Shown here in pieces: positions 10,849 to 23,999 of a stretch of DNA of 64,000 nucleotides. Numbering within the stretch: position 1 is the stretch's first letter; every line of letters starts with the position of its first letter. The notes under the pieces were generated by a model that was not told the origin of the DNA, made no database searches, and saw only the letters and a program-made list of their open reading frames with translations. Source of the DNA: Phialocephala subalpina (Eukaryota > Ascomycota > Leotiomycetes > Helotiales > Mollisiaceae); NCBI GenBank assembly GCA_900073065.1, contig FJOG01000012.1, positions 1,558,326 through 1,622,325 of the forward strand, written 5' to 3'. The position numbers were made by a program, and so were the translations under genes.

Positions 10849-12260
10849 TTATGTGGCAGTGAAGGTCGAGTTGATTGGTCCAGTCTTGACGTTGGAGTAC
10901 GTGACCGAAGCACCAGGAGACTTGGACTCAACATCTGCGGGAACCCCTGACGTAACAGCGCAAGTACCACGAGCAGCACCTGGGTTCGTGGCAGTGGTTG
11001 GGTAGGTGGAGTCGAGCCAGAGCATGTTGGCATAATGATCATCCCAGACTGACATGACGAGAGTCATGCCGGCAGCTAAGGCCTTGCCCATAGCGGCGAG
11101 ACCTCCCTTGGTCTTGAAGCCGTAGTTGTCTCCAAAAGCGGCCTTTTGTTGATCGCAGAAATCCATCGTGATGGAATTTCCTGTAACATTGGCGATCTTG
11201 GCTTGCGAGTTCGGGATGAGCTTGTTGTTCTGCACGTAAAAGCGCTTGATCTCGGTGAGTGGGTCGCCAATGAATTGAGTGACGACAGTGAACTTCTTGG
11301 TCGTGTCGACTGTCATTCCGGGTCCATAGAACCCAGTATCTCCCATACGGTAGGAGTTGAAATCGCATCCGTCGGGATCGCAGCTCCCAGCGTAACGGGT
11401 AGAGGAGTATGTGCCTCCGCATGCATCTCCATTGCACATGCTCTGTGTGAGAGTATCGCAAGTATGGGGTGTGACTGCTGCAGAGACTGAATTGGCTTCC
11501 CAGATATCCATCTCTGGGCAGCAAGAGCCGTGGCCTCCGACACCAGCATTGGGGTCGTTGCTCGATGGTGTCCATCCCTCGACGTTACCCTTGTCATGGA
11601 ATCAGTTCTAGACTTTCAGACAAGGGACCCTGTACTTACCATTCCATTGATGAACTTCAAGTCGCGTGGGCATTGCGCATCACAGTAACCAACACCATAC
11701 TTTGCTCCTGCCTTGTTGGTGGAGTATCGCTTCATTCCTCCGTCTGCGTCCATTGACACGAAATAAAGAGCGCCATTCAGACCACAAGGAAGATTCGAGA
11801 CATCGACATCGAAGGTGAACTCGCTGTTCACCAATTTGAATTGTTGATATGTGGTATCATCCTGCATAAGATACAGACGGGAGCCAATGTTGGTCGCATA
11901 AGTTCCCTTGGTGACGAAAGTGAGCTTCAAGGAGTTCCCGCTGGCAGTAGCTCCGTAAGTGGCCGTGTAGTCAGCACCCTCGAGTGCGCAATTGGCGGCG
12001 CATTTGGCGTTATCTGGACAAAGGGTCTTGTTCCAATTGTTGTCCGTGTAGCAATTGGTGTAGGAGTTGGCGGTCTTGTCGTGAACCCATCTCCAGTTGG
12101 AATCAATGACGACCTTTCCGTTCTTAGTCGTACAACTTCCTGCCGCAGTACATGTCTGCCATGTCATCGCTGGGTGGGTCTCCGTCTGCTGAGTGCCTAC
12201 TTGCTGGCCCCGCACGACAACGGCGACCAGTGAGGTAGCAAGAGCCAAACTGCGATACAT
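10849..12260 (-). CDS. GH7 cellobiohydrolase (family I), no cellulose-binding module
   Basis: Two exons (12260-11640, 11589-10849) give 453 residues. The enzyme is secreted and cuts cellobiose from the reducing ends of cellulose chains with retention of configuration. A signal peptide ([18 protein letters not shown]) is followed by a QQ start typical of a pyroglutamate-blocked mature end. The catalytic segment [11 protein letters not shown] gives nucleophile E233, D235 and acid/base E238. Further family landmarks are [33 protein letters not shown] and [15 protein letters not shown]. The numerous Cys fit the disulfide-rich GH7 fold. The protein stops after PINSTFTAT, with no linker or CBM1, so it is a single-domain form. 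The full set of tunnel loops suggests a cellobiohydrolase rather than an endoglucanase, but that was judged by eye. It is intact and stands alone, with no other cellulase next to it. Confidence 0.95.
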
Positions 12261-15200
12261 GTTGCAAGATCAATTGTCGTGTGGTTGAGATAATGTTGCG
12301 AAGGTTGGGGTGAGAGGAGACAGAAGCAGATGAGATTGGGGCGAAAGCTTATATACGTCTTGGTACAGCCAGCTGCAAGGTCTTCTGGCTCACGAGGTCA
12401 CGTCGAGAGTACAAGATCACGGAACGACGGCAGGACCGTCCTTACAGCCGTCAATTGCCCTCTAAGGTAGGAAGTAGAGTGGATGATAGAGAAGCAGAGT
12501 GATCCCAAATGAGGTAGATCCAAGCAGACTTTGCCAGCTCGGTGGAACTAATACCGCGGAGTATGCAAAAAGTGCCGCAAAGATCAGACTTGTTTGCTGC
12601 TATGAATATTGCCTGTACGGAAGTAGAAGAAAGAGCTCTTTGACCCTGCAGTTCGACGACATGGAAGTCAGATCGTGCAATCGGGTGACTTCTGGAAGCC
12701 GCAGATGACTTCAGCCCAGGACTAATTGACAGGGAACGACATGATTCCGTCGAATAAGGGAAGCGCGGGGAGGGAGCAGTGCTGGAAGCAGATCGAGCTC
12801 TGCCCATAAAGTCATTATTCAGATAATGACAAGGATGCAAGCGTGGATCGGAGATATAAAGTTTGCCAGTGGGAGGTCGTAGATTGTGGCATCTTGCCCG
12901 CAATGAATGCTCCCGGTTCCATATGAAAGGCTTCAAATCCTTGCATCGGAGCTTAGCGTAATGCACGCCATTGGCTTGGGTTTTGATCCAGATCCGTTCC
13001 TGTGTGCCTGGAAATGCAAGATCCATCATAATTACCTGGGTCAATTCACAGGTCGTGAATGGCTGTGTTGCTTGCATTGCCAACAAGACTGTATGAAACG
13101 CCAAAGTCAAGCTGAATTGCTTGTAGATTTGGGCAAGATGAGGTTGGGATCGGGGAGCATTCGGTCCGTGGAATATATTAAAGCTCTGCATATACTGGTA
13201 AATAAAAACCTTCCCCTCATCCCCTCAGACTTCAAGCCTCCTTCCCTGACTAAGCGTGCTGCGTGTCGTGAAGTGGGTCGAGAGGGAGCTTTACAAGCTA
13301 TGACGGCAGCTGAACACTGGTCATGTGGGTGGTGCGAAATCAGAAAAAATTCAGACCTGTGAGTCGCATGCTCAACTCGCGAGCGGGTTCAGCCTGAGCT
13401 GAGCTGTGATTGTGTACATCACGAACAGTACCTGTACATCGTGATCGTAGTCTCACGATATGTTGACCTGCCCATCTTGGAGCAATACAGCGAGAGGTTG
13501 GAAGGAACCCCAGATCTCAGCTGAAGCAGGGAGCAGGCATGTTTCGACCACTTACTATATATAATAGATTGCGCAATCTACTCTTGAAAATTAGAGTTCG
13601 GGATCGAGGTTGGCACGGCTGTGCATTTTTGGCTCCAAGCAACAGCTTCGCTAGGGTTCATAATACTACCATGCTTGTGATCTGGGTTCGATGCAATGGC
13701 TGGAGCAAGCATAGGACCTGAACTGGAATTTGAGCCTCGTCAAGGCTCGGCTACGGTCTGAGGGTCTGTGTGCAATAGCACTATATTCCATCTGAAGCGC
13801 GTGTCGAAGTGGTCGTACTCTTGTAGATTGAAGGTACATGATAGTGACATGATTGTTGAAAGGCTGCAGAAGGCCGGTCCAATGAGGAAGACTGCTGGTT
13901 CGAGAATTTGGGTTATTGGATGGCCCGGGAAAGGTTGGCATGGTTGAAGCAATATGTTTCTTGTCATGAGGTAGGATGAGATGTCGTCGGAGCAAACGAA
14001 GCGGGAGGCGGGGTCCGATGTTCGATGGGGTATTTGGAGGCGCGGGGAATTTAGCGCCGTGTGGGGGATTGTTCCAAATTAAGTAATATGCAAATGATGC
14101 AGAAGCTGGCAGGGAGTTCGAAAATGGGTACCATAATGCGGGGTGCTGCAACAACAGTCTCGATTTACTCTTGCTTCGCGGGATATGGTCCCTTTCGGAT
14201 TGAACTGGCGCTTCTTTCGTCGTTCTGCGCATCATTTTTGCTGGTCAGCGCTCCCCTTAAGGAGCACTCGCCGCAAGTGGCGTTTTCTCCACGATTTTGA
14301 CACAAGTGCCGGCACTTTATCGTTCTCGGATCTCGACCCCGGAAACTTGATCGACGTTCCTCTATTCAACCCGGTAATATGCGTCTCAGTATAGAGACCC
14401 TGAGGAGAAATTGATTGCATTGCGGACGACTGGCCACCGGCGAGGCGAATCAATTGATCGTGAACCTGATGTAAAATTCTACATAATTTTGTGTAAATCT
14501 GATAATGTACAATCGGAACAATGGTTGGAAATATACAAGTCGCGACGCATAATAACCGTCCACTGAGAGGAATTTTGAAAAGAAGATACTTCCGCTCGTT
14601 TGCGTGGATATCCAATAACGAGGTATCTCCTGATGGACTACATTCCCGAGAGTAACACCAGGTAATATATTTCATGCAAGCGGATAAACACACAACCACG
14701 CATTTTACGGCTGGGCCTTAAAGTCGGGAGATCGTGAACTGTGTGTACTCTGGGCACTATGAGAAACATGTGGTGAAGTGGGTCACCTGCGAAGCAAGCC
14801 CCGGATTATCTTGAACGACTCGGAAGGTCGGGCTGGTTGAGATAAGTGCTTTTGAGTAAAACTCAAGACATCGTCAATCGAACCGAGACGGAGGAGAACC
14901 CTCCATAGGTTACTTTGGGCGAAAGAACAATTCGCAAGAAATGAAAGAATCGAGGTACAAAGTTGCGAAGCTGAGTCTGCTGGCTGTGATAGCAGTGGCA
15001 TACTCGGCGGGGTGACTGCAAAGATATATGCGAAGGTTGGCGCAGTGAACTTGATGCTTTTGAGCATGATGTTTCTCTGGCAAGAATCACGACATAATTT
15101 AATTGAACAAATCTTCGGTCTGGATTCGAGAGATAACTCGCGATATTCTTTTTAGCTGTCGACCTTGCACGTCGTCCAAAAATCCTGCATGGAACTCTAC

Positions 15201-16474
15201 ATATGAAGCCTTCGCTACCCCGCATCCAAGCACTATGTGAATTCTGCCGCAAATTGAGACTCCGCAACTACCGAGCAGTGCTCCTTGAAGCATGACGGCC
15301 AAGGCGGTCAAGACGGGCCAGAAAGCGATACAAGCTGGTACTTCGTCATCCACCTTATTCAACGTGGGAAATATGTCGATGGTCCGTCCTCGCCTTGGAG
15401 AAAAGTGGACCCACCAAGTCAAAATTGACGACACAAAACGAAGCAAAAGGTGTCGAAGAAGAAGAACAGTAGAGTGGACAACAAGAGTCGGACACAAGCC
15501 ACAACGGAATTGAAACATGCACCAAATCCACGGCCGGCCTGGCACGTAATCCGCAGGTAAAGTAATTATTAAAAGTGGTCATTAAAGCCACGTGACTGCA
15601 TGAATTGAAGCTTTGGGTTTGGGCCACCCATCTCGAAACAAAAGCTCTACCAGGAGCAAAGCAATACCCCAATAAGCATGTACTGCTTGATTTGATAAGT
15701 AAGATGTACCAGTACAACTTTCAATGTAGCATTTCAGGAGGTACTGCCCCAGACAAAACCCAAAGCCAAGTGCCGAATAGCATCAATATAACAGCGCCCA
15801 AGATGTCCTCGAATCGGGCACAACTTCATCTTGAGCCTTCTGGCTGCCCACATAGCCAGGATGTTCAGCCTTGAACAGAAATCGTTCCAAATTGCGATAT
15901 GATGCAGGAACACTTCTTCCAAAGCCATGGATCCAAGTCTTGGTCGGGAGACAATGTCCCTTTTTCACTGAGACAGCACCAAAATTATAATGGCGAAGTA
16001 CAGCTCTAACATTCTGCAAGAAGGACGAGCAACACCAATTTTCAAGTTCACTGAAATAGCAAACTTCGAACGAGGGCGATGTAGAACAAAACACACATTC
16101 TCAATGTCCGAGGATGTAGGTTGACACAAGGAACATCGACACTTTCGCAAATCTCGAAATCTCTCCCATCCATTAGAGCAGCTGCACTGGCAGATCTTCT
16201 CGATTCATCGACAGACCACAGAGTGGCCAAGCGCAGCTGAACACCGGCCAAGATCGTAAAAAGACTCCATTTTTATTCTGCCCCATGCTCTTACATGCAG
16301 AACGACAAACCTCAGCTTTCCAACCAAGATACCGCCATGCTAACTGCAGATACCAGAACAGCCACAGCAACGATCTAAAAAAAATGCAAGCAAGCGCTTC
16401 CGCAGATCTGTCTATGGTTCTTCGTCGCAGGCATAAGTCGACAAATAACAATTTTAGGTCCTTGTATCTCTGGA
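12261..16474. other. Long intergenic tract, no supported gene
   Basis: This stretch of 4.2 kb lies upstream of the GH7 gene and downstream of SSZ1. The longest frames (12451-13191 minus, 13666-14235 minus) are open but lack domains and start contexts. They have odd amino-acid make-up rich in Ser, Arg, His and Pro, as expected of chance frames. No repeat, tRNA or transposon end was recognised. Part of it is presumably the long regulatory region of the cellulase gene. Confidence 0.5.
12348..12355 (-). promoter_or_regulatory. TATA box of the GH7 gene
   Basis: The minus strand reads TATATAAG about 90 nt upstream of the GH7 start codon, a usual distance for a strongly induced fungal gene. The stretch between it and the ATG is pyrimidine-rich on the coding strand. 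Confidence 0.55.
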
Positions 16475-18288
16475 TCAAGGCGCGGCCAGATTACCTCTCA
16501 CACCTCCTTTACCACCAATTTCTCTGCAAGTGACGGTAACGGCAAGATCTCCAGCGACGTTTACCATGATTTCTACCTTTCCGCCCTTCTTCACACCCTT
16601 GACTGCTGCCTCGGCAAGCACGTTCCCAACTTTCCAGACCTTCTCTCTGATATCTTCCGGCTCTTCGTCGCTATCATCCTCGTCCTCTGAATCATCATCC
16701 TGCTTCTCGCCGTTGGTCTTTGACTTTGGCTCTGGCTTGGTAACCTTGATGTGCGATCCTCCCTCTACGATCTTGATCAATACATCGCCGCCTTCTTTAG
16801 GAGTATTGATGTGGATCGTGCGTCTGGCAGGGACTGCAGTCTCGGCTGAGATGATTGGGGTGAAGACGCCCTTCGACTCGTCGCCAGTGATGGCAAGAAC
16901 ACCGATGGCGTTGCTGAGATGTTTTACAGTTGTCACGGCAGGGTGGGTCGATTGCTCGATGTCCTCCTTCTCGTATTCTTGGATCAAGTTTGCTTGCAGA
17001 GCCGCACCTCGCGCTTGGAGCTCGGAGGGACTGATGGCGGTAGGTGTGGTAGAGGGCGCAAGGATGGTTGTGGATTCGGGGAAGATGGAAACCATGTTTG
17101 AGGCAATCTTTGGGGTGTGCGAAGTTCCACCTGAGAGGATCACTTCGTCGATATCGAGAACGTCAAGACCGGCCTTCTTGACAACACCTTCGATCAAGCG
17201 GTTGAAGCCTTCGAAAACCTTGCGGGCAATGGTCTCGTAACGCATTCTGTTGATTGTAGATGTGAAGTCGATGCCCTCTGCTAAACTCTCAACGCTAAAG
17301 TTGGCATTAGTACCAATGCTCAAAGCTTTCTTAGTAGCCTCCGACTCGAGCTTCAATTTTGCCAAACTTCGTGCATTTTCTCGGGGGTCTGTCGCATTCC
17401 ACTTGATAAACTCCTTTGCAAAGTGATCCATCAGAACCTTGTCCAACGAGGAACCAGCATATTCATAGTCGTGGGCCGTGGCCAGAATTGTGTACATTCC
17501 TCCTCGGGATGCGATCACAGCAACATCTGATCGGGTCCCTCCCAAGTCTGCAACCACAACGGTCTTGTCTGAAACTTTGCTCTCTGGTCGAGCATCGTAT
17601 GCGAGCAGAGCAGCAACGGGTTCGTGGATGAGCTGCAGAACTTCAAGGCCAGCACCATTGGCTGACTTCGTGAGGGCTTCCTTCTGCTTCTCGCTGAAGT
17701 TTGTGGGGACTGTAATGACCGCAGAATTGACTTGCTTGCCAGTGAAGTCAGACGCCGATTGTGCCAAACGTTTTAGGTTACGAGTGGTAATCTCTGAGAC
17801 GGTAACAGTCGATTCCTCATCTCCCTCCTTGTCCTGAATCTTGAATGCGATTGTGGATTCGAATTCTTGGGGGTGCGCGGAAGCATGGCAGTGGGTTGGG
17901 TCTATCGACTTGAAACTAGGTCCAGGATCAGTATAAGCATTTGCAATGATATAGGGACTGTCTTACTCTTGCCCCAGGAAGTCTCTGAAGTGTGCGACAG
18001 TGTTTTTGCTATTTCGGATAAGCTGTTGCTTAGCTTGCTGGCCGTTGTACTCTTCGCCGTCAACGTATGAAAGGATGGAAGGAATTTGACGATCTGCGAG
18101 CATGGTCAGCATACCACACTGTCGTCTGGGATCTGAACATGTCACAAACCTCCGTCCTCGTTGGCAATAACCTCAGCCTTGTCCTCAACTGAGGTGTATG
18201 CGATGGAGCTGTTGGAGTTGCCAAAGCAGATACCGATCGCATGTCGCTCTCCTGGTGTTGTACCACTTGTTTGGCCCTCTGCAGCCAT
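16475..18288 (-). CDS. SSZ1: Ssz1, Hsp70-like subunit of the ribosome-associated complex
   Basis: Three exons (18288-18150, 18093-17967, 17915-16475) give 568 residues, close to yeast Ssz1 (538). Ssz1 pairs with the J-protein Zuo1 to form RAC on the ribosome, where it drives the Ssb Hsp70 to fold nascent chains. The N-terminal ATPase fold has IGICFGNSNSSIAY and VVVADLGGTRSDVAVI. These are atypical versions of the Hsp70 phosphate loops, as expected of Ssz1, which binds but does not need to hydrolyse ATP. The region EVILSGGTSHTPKIA is the classic Hsp70 segment. A short substrate-domain remnant follows, with an acidic insert rich in D and E at about residues 475-495. There is no EEVD end and no full lid. 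The promoter is shared with RRP40. The SSZ1 call rests on the length, the short C-terminal domain and the atypical loops. Confidence 0.9.
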
Positions 18289-18504
18289 CTTGCCGGTATT
18301 TGGTGACTTATTCGAGAGGTTGGGGTGGGAGTTGCGAGGGTGTGAGAGTTCTTATTATGAATCTTGAACTTTTTTTTTACCCACAATCGAGGAAATTTCA
18401 CTAGCGCCAATTGGAGGGACATAGCCCCACTTTGACCTTGCACAAGGCTGAACTTAATTCTTTACAACACCAGTCTCTTCCTCCTCTCAACACCAGCAAG
18501 AACG
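18289..18504. promoter_or_regulatory. Bidirectional promoter of SSZ1 and RRP40
   Basis: Only 216 bp separate the two divergent ATGs. It includes a short T-run near 18368 and pyrimidine-rich tracts before both starts. Shared control of a ribosome-linked chaperone and an exosome subunit is plausible, since both follow growth rate, but no specific site was identified. Confidence 0.6.
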
Positions 18505-19284
18505 ATGGCTACAGAGACTTTCGTCCTCCCGGGCGATACAATTGATACGGAGATTCTTCCTTCTCATCCAACTCTACCTCTAAAACTTGGTCCAGGACTA
18601 CGACACATTCCGCCAAACACAATCACATCAACGGTGGCTGGTCAATTATGCACCGACAAGAGAAAGAATGCAGTCTGGGTCGAGTTTAATGGCAGTCGGG
18701 TGCGTTCTGAATTGCATACGCTATGAAGACTTCTGACAGTTATCCAGTACAATCCCATGGTCGGCGACCTCGTCATAGCCACAGTCCAGAAGGGTGACCG
18801 CGACTACCACTTCTGCTCTCTGAGCGACTATACCCAAAATGCTTCACTGCCCCAACTTTCCTTCGAAGGAGCGACGAAGAAAACCAAGCCACAGTTAAAT
18901 ACCGGTGCCTTGGTGTATGCGAGAGTGACGCTGGCCAACAAGCACATGGAACCTGAGTTGGAGTGCGTTTCTTCATCAACAGGGAAGTCGGATGGGTTGG
19001 GGCCTTTGACTGGAGGGATGCTATTCTCAATATCACTGGCTATGGCAAGGAGGTTGATGCATCCAAAACCAGTAGAGCAATGCAACTTGGTCCTCTTAGA
19101 TGCAATAGGTGAAGGAGGGGTTCCCTTTGAGATTGCGGTTGGGAGGAATGGAAAGGTCTGGGTGGATAGCAAGAACATCAAGACTACATTGGCTATCGGC
19201 AAGGCTATACAGGATACCGATACCAAGTCCTTGACAGTTGAAGACCAAAAGAAGTTGGCGAAAAAGATAGTCAAGGATTCATGA
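18505..19284 (+). CDS. RRP40: Exosome complex cap subunit Rrp40
   Basis: Two exons (18505-18699, 18748-19284) give 243 residues; the 48-nt intron has a GTGCGT donor and a CCAG acceptor. Rrp40 is one of three RNA-binding cap proteins of the 3'-5' exosome, which processes rRNA and degrades RNA in nucleus and cytoplasm. An N-terminal domain (FVLPGDTI, then GLRHIPPNTITSTVAGQLC) leads into an S1-like barrel (YNPMVGDLVIATVQKG, then LVYARVTLANKHMEPELEC). A C-terminal KH-type domain contains GRNGKVWVDSKNIKTTLAIG, the usual Rrp40 signature. The length matches the family (about 240 residues). It diverges from SSZ1. Confidence 0.92.
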
Positions 19285-19573
19285 CCAACGGTGTTTGCAT
19301 TGCGAGGCGTTCGTGGAGGTTTGCATGCAAGGCGTCCAAAATTGGCATCTTTGCCGAAGGCGCATCAAAAATACCCAAATTTCCTCACCGGTTCCAATCC
19401 GAATTTACTTCCCTCAAATTGTCCCATAGGCCGATAGCAGCCTGCCGTGACTGCATAGGTGGCATACCTATAAATATCCAAGCCTTACCTCGGCATCAGC
19501 TGCTTACTTTTCCTCGCCATGTCCGCATCCAAGTCAAATATCGATTCCGACGGCCATAGCTCTACTGGGCATC

Positions 19574-21483
19574 ATGAAAGTCTTTGCCAGCGACTACCAA
19601 GCTCTACAGGAGAAGGACGAGATTCGATTGTTATACCTTCACCCCGGCAGCAGCTCCGATCCGATCAAATGTACCATCACCCATGCGAGATTGTCAAGCA
19701 AACCGGTGTATGAGGCTCTTTCGTACATGTGGGGAGACGAGCCTGAATCACGAGTTATTGTTCTAGACGATCGCTCACGAAGGATTCGAGAAAATCTCTG
19801 GTATGCCCTTTATCATCTTCGAAATCCCGACATTCTTAGGACTCTCTGGGTGGACGCCATATGCATCGACCAGAACAAAAACAGCGAACGAAATCACCAA
19901 GTGTCCCAGATGGGAATTATTTACAGCGAGGCGGTTAGAGTATGTGTCTGGCTTGGGAAATCAACACCGTCTATTGCTCATGCAATGGACTTCCTCAATC
20001 GCAACTTCTCTGCTCAGGATAGGTTCACGGAACCGGCTCATGAGTTTCCATTCAAATTCAACTTTTATGATAACCCATGGCTCGACTTTGCATGTCTAGC
20101 AGACCTGCCATACTGGAGGAGGTTGTGGATCATACAGGAAGTGAGCCTAGCAGCAGAAATCATGATCTACTGCTGGGACATGATTGTTCCATGGGAAACC
20201 TTATGTCGTTGCATCGATGGGCTTCTCAGCCATCCAAGCTATCATGGGTATTGTTTCAACTTACAAACGTACCTTTCTCCCGCTAATGATGACCTCAAAG
20301 AAGATTTTTCCGACACACGCCCCTCTGGACTATTTACGAACAGCGCCAAAAGTTCAGACTGGAATCACTCTCTCAAAGGCCCTCTCTTCAAGAGCTTGTG
20401 AGAGTTTACAATAAGGTACAGTGCTCCGATGTTCGAGATAGAGCCTACGGGCTATACAGCCTTGTAAGTCCATGCTGCAGCGGTGCAGTGCCGGTTGATT
20501 ATGCATGCTCCAACTTCGAGCTATGTCGTCGGATTCTAGCCCACGAACTCAGTCATCATATTCAACCTCAGCATCAATACTCCATTTCCTACTCCATTAT
20601 CCATGTATCTGCAAGGTTACATGAGGAATTGCACGGGACCACACCTTGGCGAGACGACAGTGTTCGGAATGATGTCGAACAGCCAGGACTTCCAGATACT
20701 ATCCCGAGTAGGCTAGATATGCGCCTAAGACTGAGGGGAACTGTTGTTGCACGTATTTCCGACGTCACGCCATGCATCCAAATGATTGCCTTTGATGAAA
20801 CTTGGATGTTGCCAGACACTGTATTGGCTAACCAAAATCGAGTACCGGCGGGATTGGATGCGGAGCGCACATTGCGCATCCGAAGGGCTGTGGATCTTGT
20901 CGGACTCCTACCTTCGGTCTATGTTAGCGATGTTTCCTATGGCATTGGCAACGGCGATACCAATTTGAGGTTTGTCTTCCCTTCGTCTACCATGCAATTC
21001 TCCCTTCCATGAATACAAGGAGCGTGCAGCTAACAATGACTCGCGATCTCCTGTAGCGTCCATCCGGATATCCCTCAGCTGTCAAACAACCCTTCTCGAA
21101 ATCCGTTGTTAGGATATGCCTCGGAGTATAGTAAAACCCTCCTCAGCGCTACAAATTCTGTGGCCTTCTGTGAGAGGAGTGGTGCCATTGGGTTCTGCCC
21201 TGCTGGTGCTGGGGTTGGTGACTTCGTGTGCCGTACGAAAGGCGATGCCTTGATCGTTGTGAGCGAAAGGGCGGATAATTATATGGTCGTTGGTCGTGCA
21301 CTCCTACTTCACAAGCACGCTTTGATGTCTCTTCCTTTGCCCCCACGAGGAAGTAACGATGCGACGAGTTTCGAGTTCGATATTGGCCTCGATGACTTGC
21401 AGATGCTCACACGAATGTCTCAATGCGATTTGGATAGAGTGACGGGCAGACAGAAGAATATCATTGTTGGGGTCAGGGACTGA
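19574..21483 (+). CDS. HET-domain (heterokaryon incompatibility) protein
   Basis: The predicted exons are 19574-20247, 20301-20969 and 21057-21483, giving 589 residues. The HET domain spans about residues 45-200, with YEALSYMWGDEPESR, LWVDAICIDQNKNSERNHQV and PYWRRLWIIQEVSLA, the three classic blocks. Further on, CSDVRDRAYGLYSLV matches the usual post-HET segment, and GIGFCPAGAGVGDFVC near the C-terminus is the typical final block. HET proteins trigger cell death after fusion of unlike hyphae or take part in other allorecognition and immunity. The first intron is the weakest point: a 53-nt intron (20248-20300) restores the frame, but a shorter intron starting near 20272 would also do so. The gene looks intact. 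An in-frame start further 5' is not available. Confidence 0.88.
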
Positions 21484-21603
21484 AATTGGCATCCTCAGTT
21501 CCTTACCCTAGCTGTCCATGGATCATTACGAACACTCAACGAAGTCCCAGCTGTCAAATAGTGAGTCTCCAGCGGCGAGTGCGAGTATTTTCACAGCCTC
21601 ATA

Positions 21604-22222
21604 TCACAATTCAATCTGGCCAAACTCTTCAGGTCCCTCAATCCCGAACTCAAGCCGCGAAGTCTGATGACAAGCTCCTTTCCCCAACACATCATGATCC
21701 GGCACAGCACCCCCCTCGAACGGAACTTGTAAGGCCACAGTCTCTTTATCAGACGGATACGTGGTGTAATGGCCGATACCCGTCACATCATTTGCGACCA
21801 GGAATCCGTTCACTCCTTCCATGACCCACGCTTCTTGATCATTGTACGGAAAGGTGATGTGTGCCATCCCTGAGAGGAGGGCGAAGAACCTGGGTCGAAT
21901 TTCAGCACAACGGTGATGGGCTGATACTGGACGCATGTGATTGACTGATGAGAGGGGCTTACATCGGAGCTGGTGGTTTGTGTATTCCTTCGCTTGAGCG
22001 AGGTGGGAGAACTACATAAGTGATGTTGCTTGTGTTTCCAAGGAAGAGCGATTGCCCCACTGTGGGGTACGTCTTGAATGGTGTGGGGAACTGCCAGCAT
22101 TCGAGATACGCGTGATCATTGTCATTAGTCACGACAGCGGTGGCAGTGAGGTAGTGCGCTTCCTCGCGAGCATAGACGGTACAGATGAGGGTGATGGCCG
22201 AGAGCAATATTCGTGGCCGCAT
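21604..22222 (-). CDS. Small secreted protein, family not recognised
   Basis: Two exons (22222-21963, 21889-21604) give 181 residues. The start at ATG 22222 is chosen because it opens directly on a signal peptide (MRPRILLSAITLICTVYA). The mature part has AHYLTATAVVTNDNDHAYLE, GNTSNITYVVLPP and, after the intron, AHITFPYNDQEAWVMEGVNG. It is beta-rich, with one Cys in each half (CWQF and GACHQ) that could form a disulfide and two Asn sequons in GNTSN. It looks like a compact cupin-like or jelly-roll secreted protein, but I cannot name the family. A cell-wall or effector role would be a guess. The gene converges with the HET gene, 120 bp apart. Confidence 0.7.
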
Positions 22223-23999
22223 TTCGTCTCGACTGTTGCTTGGAAAGATGTAAAGAGGCTGGAACATCTTCGGATGTCGGACATCCATCCCCCGCTTTTG
22301 CAGTAAGCCACCACGCACCTCACTCTTCGCATCGCAGCGTACTTTCTATTATGGCAGCTGATCGTTCAGGAATTACGGAGGATCGTTCCCTGTTGTGCAC
22401 TGGACTTTCCAGTCTTTCGGGTAGTCTCTTCCGGTTGGTTCGCTTCTTCCGCTCTTTTGAAACGCATATTTTCGATGTCGATAGCCAGAGAAAAATATAT
22501 TTCCATCGTCGATCATCAAATCTATGCTCTGGAAGCAAGCACTTATGTCCTCCGAACTAGGATGCTAGTTTGCCTCGTACTTCATTTCCACTTTTATTTC
22601 AGGGTGGGTATGGGGAAGGGGAATAGCAGCAGCCCTCGTGATTATTTGCCTTCCATTGCTCCCGCAGTGTCATTTGATCTGATACATTTCACTTCGGGCT
22701 TTTCGGTTCGGCTCTTTAGTTCTCTTCGATGTGGGTTCGCTCGATAAAGTTTTTGCTAGATAGCAGTGCATATAAAGTGCCTTGCGTTGCGCATTTCTTG
22801 CAGACGCACTTGTTGAATGTCCTTGCCGAACTATTCCGATTTACTCACCACATGGCTATTGACCAATAAGTTGGCCTGTTTGTCCAAACGTGCTTGATTT
22901 GGTCAATAAACCGGGTGGAGGCCTTGGCTTGGTCAATGCGGCAAGGGGTTTTCCAACTTTTCCGTTTCTTCGCATCTCAAATGTTTTCTGTTTTAAGATA
23001 TTCAACCCCTCACGCGGGAACCAAAAAAAAAGTGTGCGAATATAGTAGTCGAGAGTGATGAGAGGCGTATTTGTGGCCGTGTTTCAGAGGTCTTCCCGGT
23101 TCACGGTACAGACTTCGTCTAAAAGAGGAAAAGAGGCAAAGAGCGAGGCAAGCCACGCTCGGAACATCTAACCGAGAAAGGCGCTTGCAATTGAGACCCA
23201 AGGAAACGATTCGTCCTCCTTTGGGGGGGAAAGTCGTGGTCTTTCTGGTGTTTCAGATCGAGATGATCAATCACATTGAGCCCTGTTCCGATTGAGAAAA
23301 GGGGGTTACCGTACATCAATTACACTGCAGGTGATTCCGAATCGGTAGCTTCACCGTACGACTTTTCCGGCATGCCGAAACGCAATTGGCCGTCCCGACC
23401 GTACGGATTATGCGTTGACGGTTTTGGCGCACGGTTCCTGGGGAACCGGTGACTCCTGCATCCCGTGGCGTAGGCCTATCCGTGCGCTGTCCTAGAGCAG
23501 TTACCGTATAGATGATCGGTATCTTGGTGTCTTATAGCTACAACCAGTATCGAAGCCACCACAGGGATATCAACACCAATGAATTGTGCCCGGAACGAAC
23601 GCAACCTTCCCCGGCTTATCGATTGCAATTGCGGTAAAAAGACCGTTCTCGGCCATGAGCCATCGCGTCGCCTAGATTGTGGAGAGCAATCCCGAGGATC
23701 CACCGTAATCCCCTTTTTCAGCCTCTGGGCCTTCCCCGGGACAGCCACAGGAGTCCGCGTCCACTGTCTCGTTTCCGCAACGATGGAAGGCGACGCGTTG
23801 AAGGTCAAACCACTCGCATCAATTTACACTTGTTTCTTTTTCAATTGTTGAGATCTTCAGTGGCATTCTTGGGGCCTCTAGTGCTATGGCAGAAGCCGAA
23901 TATTCTCTATGCAACAATTCGAGGCTGTGGACTCCATATACAAAGGACCACGTTCTCAGTCCTCGAATCGTCACCAGTCCCTAGATCCACTTCTCCACG
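22223..23999. other. Intergenic, 1.8 kb, no supported gene
   Basis: Only short frames without domain signal are present. The TTGGTCAATA-like word recurs near 22860-22935, but spacing and copies are too few to call a repeat. The right part should be the promoter of the seven-TM gene. Confidence 0.45.

Noticed and set aside
12451..13191. 246-codon open frame, minus strand
   Set aside because: No domain, overlaps the expected GH7 promoter, chance-like Ser/Arg/His-rich composition and no orthologue-like motif.
13666..14235. 189-codon open frame, minus strand
   Set aside because: Rich in Pro, Arg, Ser and His, with no domain and no splice-supported extension.
16530..17240. 236-codon plus-strand frame
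   Set aside because: Exact antisense shadow of the SSZ1 coding exon.
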